A stretch of DNA of 12,382 bases from Candidatus Poribacteria bacterium (lineage in GTDB: Bacteria; Poribacteria; WGA-4E; WGA-3G), in NCBI GenBank assembly GCA_028824575.1, contig JAPPDN010000847.1, positions 1 through 12,382 on the forward strand. The letters run 5' to 3'. Under the pieces are notes generated by a model, which searched no databases, was not told the DNA's origin, and saw only the letters and a program-made list of their open reading frames with translations. The number at the start of each line of letters is the position of its first letter. Positions within the stretch are counted from its first letter, which is position 1. Positions 1-5,588 of the stretch are shown here, in pieces. A program made the position numbers and the translations under genes.

Positions 1-55
1 GCAGTTGTTGTTTAAGGATATTTGATATTTCGTCCGGTCGGACTTCTCTTGCCAT
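1..55 (-). CDS. atpA: ATP synthase F1 subunit alpha, N-terminal fragment (cut by window edge)
   Basis: Only the first 18 codons are present, beginning with ATG at 55-53 and reading MAREVRPDEISNIL and so on. This is the usual opening of the F1 alpha subunit, the non-catalytic nucleotide-binding partner of beta in the F1 hexamer. A Shine-Dalgarno-like GAGGA lies 8 nt before the ATG. It follows atpH in the expected F-type order. The 182-bp gap to atpH is long for this pair and holds a palindromic repeat element. Identification rests on the N-terminal pattern plus gene order; the rest of the gene is outside the window. Confidence 0.88.
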   Translation of the reverse strand, partial: MAREVRPDEISNILKQQL

Positions 56-60
56 ATTTT

Positions 61-230
61 CAGTCCTCTGTGAAGAGTAGTTATCAGTCTTCGGTTTTCA
101 GTAGTTATCAGTTCTCGATTATCAGTTAATTTTTTGTGGCGGTTGCTTTTCGGGTTACTGCCACAGTCCACCTCTTTAACTCTCACTGCGAGGCAAACTG
201 ACGACTGACGACTCTGACAACTGACCACCA
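61..230. repeat. Palindromic intergenic repeat element between atpH and atpA
   Basis: The left half (plus strand) has AGTAGTTATCAGT at 76-88 and again at 100-112, a 24-bp period, and a partial copy GATTATCAGTT at 117-127. The right half has ACTGACG at 197-203 and 204-210, then CTGACAACTGACC at 214-226, which is roughly the reverse complement of the left motif. The whole element can therefore fold on itself as a long imperfect palindrome. An inner GTGGC/GCCAC stem (136-140 with 160-164) sits in the middle. Repeats of the same family occur at 6991-7025. It looks like a small non-coding dispersed repeat; no terminator-like T-run is evident. Confidence 0.7.
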
Positions 231-237
231 ATAACGA

Positions 238-777
238 TTACCCTTTCGCGAGTTGTTGCTTCAGGCGTTGGAGTTGTGATGCGACACTTGCATCAAAAAC
301 AGTATCATCTAATTGTACGATGAAGCCGCCTTCAATCTGTGCATCAGTTGTGGTTTCCAATCGCACCTGTTTTCCCGAATACGCGCTTAATTGCTGTGTG
401 AGTCGTTCCTCTTGCTCCGGTGTTATAGGCACAGCGGTCGTCACTTTTGCGACGAGCCTACCAGCAGCTTCGTCAACAATTGCTGAAAAAGCATCTATAA
501 TTGCGATGAGGTAACGTTCACGCTGCTTTGATGCAAGTAGTTTGAAGAAGTTAATCGTCAGAGGCTGCATCGCGTCTGCGAAAAGCTGCTGAAACGTCTC
601 GCTTTTAAATTGTGGAGACAATATAGGGCTATGAACTAATTGCGTGAGTTCCACAGATTGTTCAATCAATCCTTGCAGCTTGTCCATATCTGCGGTGATA
701 GCGTCCAAAGCACCTTGTTCTAACGCCGCATCGTATAGGGCACGGGCGTAAGGTTTCGCAACCCGAATGTCTCTCAT
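238..777 (-). CDS. atpH: ATP synthase F1 subunit delta
   Basis: At 179 aa this is the usual length of the delta (OSCP-like) subunit, which links the F1 head to the peripheral stalk formed by subunit b. The N-terminus RVAKPYARALYDAA matches the family opening PYARAL..AA. The C-terminal stretch EGGFIVQLDDTVFDAS (about residues 149-164) matches the conserved GGF-DASV region. It is soluble, with no membrane segment. The ATG at 777 has AAAGGT about 12 nt upstream. It lies between atpF and atpA as expected, but the gaps on both sides are unusually long (187 and 182 bp), so it may not depend only on the distal promoter. Confidence 0.95.
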   Translation of the reverse strand: MRDIRVAKPYARALYDAALEQGALDAITADMDKLQGLIEQSVELTQLVHSPILSPQFKSETFQQLFADAMQPLTINFFKLLASKQRERYLIAIIDAFSAIVDEAAGRLVAKVTTAVPITPEQEERLTQQLSAYSGKQVRLETTTDAQIEGGFIVQLDDTVFDASVASQLQRLKQQLAKG

Positions 778-830
778 AGTTCGTTTTTACCTTTTTTGAG
801 TCATGCCACATTCATCTGAACGCTTTAGCA

Positions 831-858
831 ATTGTAAAACGTTTGTAAGTCTCGCCAA
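831..858 (-). promoter_or_regulatory. Possible weak internal promoter before atpH
   Basis: Reading the minus strand, TTGGCG (858-853) is followed after 16 bp by TACAAT (836-831), a reasonable sigma-70-type pair. It lies in the 187-bp gap between atpF and atpH, about 50 nt before the atpH ATG, and could supply extra delta and alpha transcript. It rests on consensus matching alone, and such pairs arise by chance in AT-rich DNA. Confidence 0.3.
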
Positions 859-875
859 AGCAGTTCTATGCAAGA

Positions 876-937
876 GTTAATTAACGTCGATATGGTTGGA
901 ATTAACCAGAACCCCGATTTGACATCGTAAAAATCGG
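876..937. other. Inverted repeats in the atpF-atpH gap
   Basis: The 10-bp palindrome GTTAATTAAC is at 876-885. A 7-bp inverted repeat CCGATTT/AAATCGG (914-920 with 931-937, 10-nt spacer) follows. Neither has a T-run on the minus strand that would make it an intrinsic terminator. They could be operator-like sites or an RNA structure between the two cistrons. The rest of the 778-964 gap shows no coding potential. Confidence 0.4.
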
Positions 938-964
938 CGCGAACCTTCAATCATTAAAAAACGA

Positions 965-1594
965 CTAACGCGGATCTGCTGGCAACCTACTAATGGATGC
1001 GTCAATAATATGCTGATGTCTCTCTGGGTTGAGTTCTTCGCTTATAATCTTGCTGGCAGCATCAATTGCGAGTTCAGCGACGACCCCTCGCAGTTCGGAG
1101 ATGGCTTCGTCTTTTTCACGTTGAATCTCGGCTCTGGCTCTTGCGACTTCATCCTCTGCTTCTTGTCGCGCCAGTGCGAGAATGTCCTGACGTTCGGTGT
1201 TCCCTTGTTCAATTGCAGTTTGGATTTTAGTTTGCGCCTCGGTCTCAATATCGGCTAAGCGTTGACGCGTCTCTGCGGTGAGCCTGTCCAACTCTTCACG
1301 ATCAACCCGCAATTGTTCTATCTGCGAAGTGATTTCAGATCTGCGGTCTTCTAAGAGCCCTCCGACCTTGCCGAAAACAAACTTCCAAAGCACGGCGAGC
1401 ACGACCAGAAAGCCGATAGTTTGGATGATAATCGTCTTCGGATCAATGCCAAGCAGCGCAAGAAGCCCTCCTTCAGCAGGCACCTCGGCAGCGAACGCAC
1501 TGTTGGCGTACATCCCCATTAAGATGAGGCAGCATCCGTAAAACGTACGGTAGCGTCCCTTGCAAAGTGAAAGCCTATATATAATGTTTCGCAT
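965..1594 (-). CDS. atpF: ATP synthase Fo subunit b with N-terminal signal-like extension
   Basis: This is the peripheral stalk subunit b. A membrane segment at about residues 54-74 (TIIIQTIGFLVVLAVLWKF) is followed by a long charged, coiled-coil-like helix (about 80-185) that dimerises and binds delta. Before it lies an extra stretch of about 35 residues with a short hydrophobic core and a signal-peptidase-like site ANSAFA|AEV at 30-38. Total length is 209 aa against about 156 in E. coli. The ATG at 1594 is used because later in-frame ATGs (1519, 1513) have no ribosome site, although the SD at 1594 is also weak. Only one b gene is seen; no b' duplicate is present. Confidence 0.92.
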   Translation of the reverse strand: MRNIIYRLSLCKGRYRTFYGCCLILMGMYANSAFAAEVPAEGGLLALLGIDPKTIIIQTIGFLVVLAVLWKFVFGKVGGLLEDRRSEITSQIEQLRVDREELDRLTAETRQRLADIETEAQTKIQTAIEQGNTERQDILALARQEAEDEVARARAEIQREKDEAISELRGVVAELAIDAASKIISEELNPERHQHIIDASISRLPADPR

Positions 1595-1619
1595 AAGATT
1601 ACTGTACTCTGTTGTGCGA

Positions 1620-1707
1620 ACTGAAGACGTAACGTATCAATATGAACTCGCAATTTCGACGCCCCTAATTTTGTCTGGGGTTGCAAGCCTCGCCGTCCGT
1701 CTTCAGT
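1620..1707. other. Long-range inverted repeat spanning the atpE-atpF gap
   Basis: A perfect 10-bp inverted repeat, ACTGAAGACG (1620-1629) and CGTCTTCAGT (1698-1707), encloses 68 bp. Inside it is a smaller CCCC (1662-1665)/GGGG (1677-1680) stem. It occupies nearly all of the 119-bp gap between atpE and atpF. In the transcript it could form a large stem-loop just after the c-subunit stop, where differential mRNA stability would suit the high c stoichiometry. That role is inference. Confidence 0.45.
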
Positions 1708-1713
1708 CAAAGG

Positions 1714-2019
1714 TTATCTTCCGGTACCGTCATCTGTCGTGACTCGTCTCGCGTCTGCATCAATCATATTTTGCAGGATTTGACCTTCGGGGAGTTTTGC
1801 CTGCAAGATAAAGAACATTAAAAGCGCATAGATAACGAGCGATTCGATGAGTGCCAAACCGATAATCATCGCAGTCTGGATCTGCGGTGCGGAATCAGGT
1901 TGACGTGATATCCCTTCAAGAGCAGTGCTTGTTGCACTTCCTTGTGCTCTTGAGGCGAAAATGACGGCGATCGGCAATCCTAAAGTCACGCCAAACGCCA
2001 ACACTGCTAGATAAATCAT
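1714..2019 (-). CDS. atpE: ATP synthase Fo subunit c (rotor ring, ion-binding)
   Basis: This is the c subunit: two hydrophobic helices joined by a polar loop with SRQPD (residues 38-42), and the ion-carrying glutamate E59 in LALIESLVIYALL of helix 2. Counting from the RQP loop, Q26, E59, S60 and Y64 fall on the Na+-ligand positions Q32, E65, S66 and Y70 of the Ilyobacter tartaricus ring; its T67 is L61 here. Helix 1 is odd: the usual GxGxGxG motif is V19/F21/S23/A25, and an arginine, R24, lies two residues before Q26. The 101-aa length includes a polar tail of about 28 residues after helix 2. The start is fixed by a perfect AAGGAGG (2032-2026) 6 nt before the ATG, the strongest ribosome site in the window. 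Confidence 0.95.
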   Translation of the reverse strand: MIYLAVLAFGVTLGLPIAVIFASRAQGSATSTALEGISRQPDSAPQIQTAMIIGLALIESLVIYALLMFFILQAKLPEGQILQNMIDADARRVTTDDGTGR

Positions 2020-2072
2020 GAATGTCCTCCTTGGACGGATACGGGTAAGTTTTCACTTGTCCCATAGAATTT

Positions 2073-2903
2073 TTAGTGATGCGCTTCATGCGCGTCGTCA
2101 TGGTGTTCTATGAACAGCACGATGTAGATAGATGTTAAAATAGTAAAAACGAATGCCTGCAGGAAGCCAGCAAATAGCCCGAAAAACAGCATAGGCACTT
2201 GCACTGGAATAATCGGTATAGCATCCGCAATCAGCACGATAAGTCCGAGTTTTGTGAGTTCAATAACAACCGCTTTCTCGCCAAAGATATTCCCGAAAAG
2301 GCGGACAGCCAGCGAACCGGCGCGTGATAACTGAGCGACCACTTCAAGCGGGAACATCAAAACACCTAACCACGGTGGGTTACCGGCTAAATGTTTCAGA
2401 TAGCCGCCTATCCCGTTCTCTTTAATAGCGATAATTTGAACGCCTAATACGGCGGTTATCCCGAGCGCGAGCGTTGTATTCAAATCTGCTGTTGGAGGTT
2501 GAAGCCCCGGAATAACTCCGAGATAGTTCAGGAAGAGAATGAAGATAAAGAAGGAGCCAACAAAGGGAACATACTTTTTGCCGTGGTCGCCTAAAATCCC
2601 GCCGAAGAAGTCCATAATACCACCGACAAACACCTCTAACAGTGTTTGCCCTTTCCCTTCAGGTATCCGTTTCAACTTCCGAGTGGCCAAGATAAAAAAC
2701 AGTACTAAGACGAGAACAGCAAAGTATGTATTGGGAATTAGATCGGGTTGATGCCACCGCGTCGGTTCAGGGATCATCTCATCCGGTAAGATCTGTGAAA
2801 TCGGATAGAGCAAACTACGGTGACCGTTGTCGGCTGCGAAACTCCCAGCTACTATTGCCAAACTGAGTCCAGCAACCAAGCAGATAAACGATAGTTTTTT
2901 CAT
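2073..2903 (-). CDS. atpB: ATP synthase Fo subunit a
   Basis: Subunit a forms the stator ion channel beside the c ring. With ATG at 2903 it has 276 aa. It begins with a signal-like segment (MKKLSFICLVAGLSLAIVAG..FAAD), as in several phyla whose a subunit is longer than in E. coli. The essential arginine is R201 in SLAVRLFGN, and Q249 lies in the conserved GFLQAFVF helix. Hydrophobic helices lie at about 57-74, 112-132, 146-162, 215-238 and 243-265. The C-terminus EHHDDAHEAHH is rich in histidine and acid. The frame also has a TTG at 2984 that would add 27 non-conserved residues before the signal and overlaps the atpI stop; ATG 2903 is preferred although it lacks a clear SD. Confidence 0.93.
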   Translation of the reverse strand: MKKLSFICLVAGLSLAIVAGSFAADNGHRSLLYPISQILPDEMIPEPTRWHQPDLIPNTYFAVLVLVLFFILATRKLKRIPEGKGQTLLEVFVGGIMDFFGGILGDHGKKYVPFVGSFFIFILFLNYLGVIPGLQPPTADLNTTLALGITAVLGVQIIAIKENGIGGYLKHLAGNPPWLGVLMFPLEVVAQLSRAGSLAVRLFGNIFGEKAVVIELTKLGLIVLIADAIPIIPVQVPMLFFGLFAGFLQAFVFTILTSIYIVLFIEHHDDAHEAHH

Positions 2904-2980
2904 GTTTTGTTGTGAATATCTTTTAAATATGGGGATGGTGTCGGGTGCCTCCGAATTTGAGGTAATTGGTAAGTTCCACC

Positions 2981-3388
2981 TCAAGACTCATTGGGGTCCT
3001 TATTTGAACGGATGTTCATTATCAAGCTGATCGCTTTGATAATGATAGCACCTTGTACTAAAGCAATCCCCCCAGCCAGCGCGTATATATTCATCCACTC
3101 CATTTTGAAGAGGAGATAGAGAAGTCCGCCGAGCACTGTATATTTACCGAGTGCGATAAAACCGAGCAAGGACTTCGTGCGCTTCGATTTCCCGGGCCGA
3201 ACGAGTCGCCGAACAGCAAATTCGAGCGACCAGAATAGACTCAGGCTGATAGCACTTCCAATCAAGAAACTCGGGAGCGCGGGGCGTTTGAATCCTAAAA
3301 GGACTGCCGCAATCACGACGGTAAGGCAGATTGTCAAGATGTAAATATGGCGGATAGTTCGGTCGCCAAACTCCAAAACGGGACCCAT
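2981..3388 (-). CDS. atpI: ATP synthase subunit I (AtpI-like)
   Basis: A 135-aa protein with four predicted membrane helices (about 15-32, 37-55, 73-94, 100-124) and a basic stretch RRLVRPGKSKRTKS between helices 2 and 3. Size, topology and position just before subunit a fit the AtpI family (PF03899 type), which helps assemble the c ring or handle Mg2+ and is usually not essential. These proteins diverge quickly, so the call leans on context. The ATG at 3388 has AAAGGAG about 11 nt upstream. Its TGA stop lies 77 bp before the chosen atpB ATG. Confidence 0.8.
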   Translation of the reverse strand: MGPVLEFGDRTIRHIYILTICLTVVIAAVLLGFKRPALPSFLIGSAISLSLFWSLEFAVRRLVRPGKSKRTKSLLGFIALGKYTVLGGLLYLLFKMEWMNIYALAGGIALVQGAIIIKAISLIMNIRSNKDPNES

Positions 3389-3453
3389 TGTAAGTGCGAC
3401 TCCTTTGTCAAAAAGACAGCGGATTAGGCTGCCAGAATCCCCGCTCTCGGATG

Positions 3454-3747
3454 TTATTCTTGTTCAGTGCCTTGTGCTTGTTCGGAAGTCGAACGACGTT
3501 GTTTTTCTATAGCTTCAAGTCGCCGGTTCCAGCGCGCCACTGAACGAAACATTTCCATGAATCCAGCGGCGACCCCCAGTCCGAAACCGATGTACGATCC
3601 GACTGCTGCATTGCCTAATTTTCCACCGATCCACTTACCCCCGAAATAACCGATACAGATCGCGAGCGCAAGTGTTATCCCGATGGATGCGAGGTCAAAC
3701 ATTCCTACATTTTCATGTTTGAGTTGGTTGAGCCGACGTTTAAACAT
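3454..3747 (-). CDS. atpZ: AtpZ/AtpQ-type F-ATPase accessory protein
   Basis: A 97-aa protein with two membrane helices (about 18-35 and 50-66). The first ends in GYFGGKWIGGKLG and the second reads YIGFGLGVAAGFMEMFR, the pattern of the small AtpZ/AtpQ family (PF09527, ATPase gene 1) that precedes AtpI in many operons. Proposed roles are Fo assembly and divalent cation transport together with AtpI. The ATG at 3747 is chosen because GGGAG lies 8 nt upstream; an in-frame ATG at 3762 would add MGATV but has no ribosome site. The C-terminal 30 residues are charged and probably cytoplasmic. It is the first gene of the operon. Confidence 0.85.
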   Translation of the reverse strand: MFKRRLNQLKHENVGMFDLASIGITLALAICIGYFGGKWIGGKLGNAAVGSYIGFGLGVAAGFMEMFRSVARWNRRLEAIEKQRRSTSEQAQGTEQE

Positions 3748-3773
3748 GACGGTTGCTCCCATAAAATGAAAAT

Positions 3774-3840
3774 GGTGTTAGAACAAATTTCCTCGTTAAG
3801 CAACGCTATATATTATATCACAAGATTCGGGTGAATGCAA
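3774..3840 (-). promoter_or_regulatory. atp operon promoter, copy A of a duplicated promoter module
   Basis: On the minus strand, TTGCAT (3840-3835), a 17-bp spacer and a perfect TATAAT (3817-3812) form a strong sigma-70-type promoter. Transcription should start near 3805, about 58 nt before the atpZ ATG. The whole 67-bp block, from the -35 box through the first ~30 transcribed bases, matches 5495-5562 at about 57 of 67 positions with one 1-base gap. The core from TTGTGATATAATATAT and the GTTGCTTAAC leader are the best kept parts. Similarity stops outside the block. Confidence 0.8.
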
Positions 3841-3919
3841 AAAAAATGGAATATTTTCTGAATTAGAAGTTGGCAGGATTAATTACGCGGATCGTGTAAA
3901 CATTTATTCATACAATAGA

Positions 3920-3946
3920 GTAGGCGCGGTTTAAAACCGCGCCTAC
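3920..3946. repeat. Perfect GC-rich palindrome between the hydrolase gene and atp operon
   Basis: Arms GTAGGCGCGGTTT and AAACCGCGCCTAC are perfect 13-mers around a single base. It lies 58 bp past the stop of the hydrolase gene and could end its transcript, but no strong T-run follows on the minus strand. TAGTAAAACC lies beside it (3960-3951, minus strand); the same 10-mer precedes another hairpin at 7039-7048. This suggests a dispersed REP-like element rather than a dedicated terminator. The rest of the 3763-4004 gap is AT-rich without genes. Confidence 0.75.
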
Positions 3947-4004
3947 CACTGGTTTTACTAAAGATATAATAGAAGTTGGCTGCTCAACTCTATAATTTCA
4001 AACC

Positions 4005-5426
4005 TTATTTCAATTGGATCAAAACTGCCCAATGGTCTTCAGTCGGAGCAGACAGGGTTATACTACCGCTAAAATGAATTTCCGCTTCTTGTCCCCATTC
4101 ACTTTTGCTGATATTTAACCATCTGATTGTTCCCGATTTTGTGTCTACCGCTTCACCAACACCCAAGTTGATATCAACCGAACCTCCATTCGGAAAATAG
4201 ACAGCGTATTCTTGTCCTAGGTTTGCGACGGTATACGCTTCGTTCTCTGCCCTGTTAGAAAGCAGGTCATTATGAGGTTCGCATGTAAAAACGTCCATTT
4301 CGTCTGTGATGGTTCGCATACTTTTGATGTGTGCTTGCGCCGTTTTGTTCAAACCAACACCGCTATCGGGACGGTGGAACCGTGCCGATGCAAATCCGCC
4401 GAAAATGTTTCGCCAAAACCGCTCCAACCCATCTTGTGTACTGCCGAACCGTCCGCCATCAGCACCATAAATTTTAATATTATTAATGGGTCGGATCGGT
4501 GAGAGTTTTGCTCGAATTTTCTGGGCGTTATCCCAATGCCGCTGCCGTTTCTGGTGGTTATTCTGCGATATATCACAAAACGAGTAGGTTTCAGGATGGT
4601 CAAACGTCGCTTTATGCTTATCATCGGATAGATCCCACGGGTCCCACATTTCCGTAGTTTCGACGACGCGTCCTGCTTCTGCTGCTTGCTTCTGGATATA
4701 TGTTGCCCAGTATTCACCCCACGCAGCCGTGACGGCAGTTTCGTTGTCCATGCAGTAGAGTATATGTCCATACGGAAGCGTTTCAGCGAGTAATTTATCT
4801 ACAAATTTTTCCTGATATTTCAAGACGATTTCCTGATTGCGCTCTTTCGGGACAGACCAGAAAAAGTTGTTTCCCGTTGCAACGGGATGGCTGTTAACAG
4901 CAGTGGGTAACCCTGTCTCTTCTACTGTGTAGTTGCTGTTATTTTTTGGGTTGAACGGATTGGCATCCCAAGGCTCTCGATAATAATTGAAGGTCGCCCA
5001 TACCTCAATTTGGACGATAATATCCATCTCGTGGGTCCACGTGATGAAGTTCCGAAAACGGTTCCAAAATTCGTCGTTCCACTGATTTAAGTCATAGCCG
5101 TCGCCGACTTTTTTGAAGGGTGGCACATCGCCTTCATCGACCCAACTCATCGTCGATCGCACATAGTTACCACCGACTGACTTCAACAATTCAAGATGTG
5201 CTTTGAGGTTAGGAATCTGAAATAGATTGTCTTCAACTGAACCACCGATGAGCAGAATCGGTTTGCCTTTATACTGCCAGTAACGCGGGTTTTCTTTATA
5301 AATTTGGATTCGGTCTTTTTCCATTTTTGTATCCTTTTCGGCTTTGGTATCCTGTGCTGCTGAGTAAAAGGAAACGAATATGAGTAGAGCCAACATAAGT
5401 TTGTATGGTCCCCACAGATTTCGCAT
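4005..5426 (-). CDS. Secreted glycoside-hydrolase-like TIM-barrel protein with C-terminal beta domain
   Basis: A 473-aa protein with an N-terminal signal peptide (hydrophobic core 9-20, likely cleavage near SAA at 22-24) and a short charged linker with a DTKAEK/DTKMEK repeat. A TIM-barrel-like domain (about 45-385) starts ENPRYWQYKGKPILLIGG, the opening of DUF4038/GH140-like proteins. The Asn-Glu pair typical of the acid/base at strand 4 is present (N228-E229 in MDNET). Around strand 7 the segment is NNIKIYG (315-321), with no obvious nucleophile glutamate. The last ~75 residues (YAVYFPNGGSVDINLG, IRWLNI) resemble the C-terminal beta domain (PF12904 type) of such proteins. The ATG at 5426 has AGGAG 8 nt upstream. 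Substrate unknown; probably acts outside the cytoplasm. Confidence 0.75.
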   Translation of the reverse strand: MRNLWGPYKLMLALLIFVSFYSAAQDTKAEKDTKMEKDRIQIYKENPRYWQYKGKPILLIGGSVEDNLFQIPNLKAHLELLKSVGGNYVRSTMSWVDEGDVPPFKKVGDGYDLNQWNDEFWNRFRNFITWTHEMDIIVQIEVWATFNYYREPWDANPFNPKNNSNYTVEETGLPTAVNSHPVATGNNFFWSVPKERNQEIVLKYQEKFVDKLLAETLPYGHILYCMDNETAVTAAWGEYWATYIQKQAAEAGRVVETTEMWDPWDLSDDKHKATFDHPETYSFCDISQNNHQKRQRHWDNAQKIRAKLSPIRPINNIKIYGADGGRFGSTQDGLERFWRNIFGGFASARFHRPDSGVGLNKTAQAHIKSMRTITDEMDVFTCEPHNDLLSNRAENEAYTVANLGQEYAVYFPNGGSVDINLGVGEAVDTKSGTIRWLNISKSEWGQEAEIHFSGSITLSAPTEDHWAVLIQLK

Positions 5427-5481
5427 AAGAGAATCTCCTGAATATTATTAGGGTATAATGAACTTTTGGGTTACAGTTGTT

Positions 5482-5518
5482 ACAAGGATTAAACGGTGTT
5501 AGAAACAAGCATCCTTGT
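5482..5518. other. Inverted repeat in the leader of the hydrolase gene
   Basis: ACAAGGAT (5482-5489) and ATCCTTGT (5511-5518) are perfect 8-bp arms with a 21-nt loop. They lie in the ~100-nt untranslated leader between promoter copy B and the ATG at 5426. Promoter copy A lacks the partner arm, so this structure is not part of the shared module. It could affect message stability or translation; no riboswitch class is recognised. Confidence 0.4.
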
Positions 5519-5562
5519 TAAGCAACGGGATATATTATATCACAAGATTTAGGAGAATACAA
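5495..5562 (-). promoter_or_regulatory. Promoter of the hydrolase gene, copy B of the duplicated module
   Basis: On the minus strand, TTGTAT (5562-5557), 17 bp, then TATAAT (5539-5534), with a probable start near 5527. The block matches 3774-3840 as described there. It sits in the 162-bp gap between the stop of the upstream permease and the hydrolase ATG. The hydrolase gene thus looks separately transcribed from the permeases, and shares promoter character with the ATP synthase operon. Confidence 0.8.
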
Positions 5563-5588
5563 TTGAACTGGAACTTGAAAACGACACG

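Noticed and set aside
76..127. Possible CRISPR array from the evenly spaced TAGTTATCAGT units
   Set aside because: Units are about 13 bp with ~11-bp spacers, there are only two full copies, and no cas genes are near.
778..964. A riboswitch or small gene in the atpF-atpH gap
   Set aside because: No known riboswitch core or coding frame with a ribosome site could be seen; only short inverted repeats and a weak promoter match.
1519..1710. 63-codon minus-strand frame over the atpE-atpF gap
   Set aside because: It starts with TTG, overlaps the atpF N-terminus in another frame and has no recognisable domain; the inverted repeat explains the gap better.
2904..2984. TTG-initiated extension of atpB that overlaps the atpI stop
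   Set aside because: It would place 27 polar, non-family residues before a signal-like segment. ATG at 2903 gives a normal signal start, although an AAGGA upstream of the TTG means it is not fully excluded.
3748..3762. Earlier ATG for atpZ adding MGATV
   Set aside because: No ribosome site precedes it, while GGGAG is correctly spaced before the ATG at 3747.
238..3762. A Na+-translocating N-ATPase operon, suggested by the AtpQ-like and AtpI-like genes and the c-subunit ligands
   Set aside because: The gene order Z-I-B-E-F-H-A with a delta subunit is that of an ordinary F-type operon; N-ATPase operons start with beta and epsilon and lack delta.
4349..4771. 140-codon minus-strand frame inside the hydrolase gene
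   Set aside because: It is a shifted-frame shadow of a longer, domain-bearing gene.
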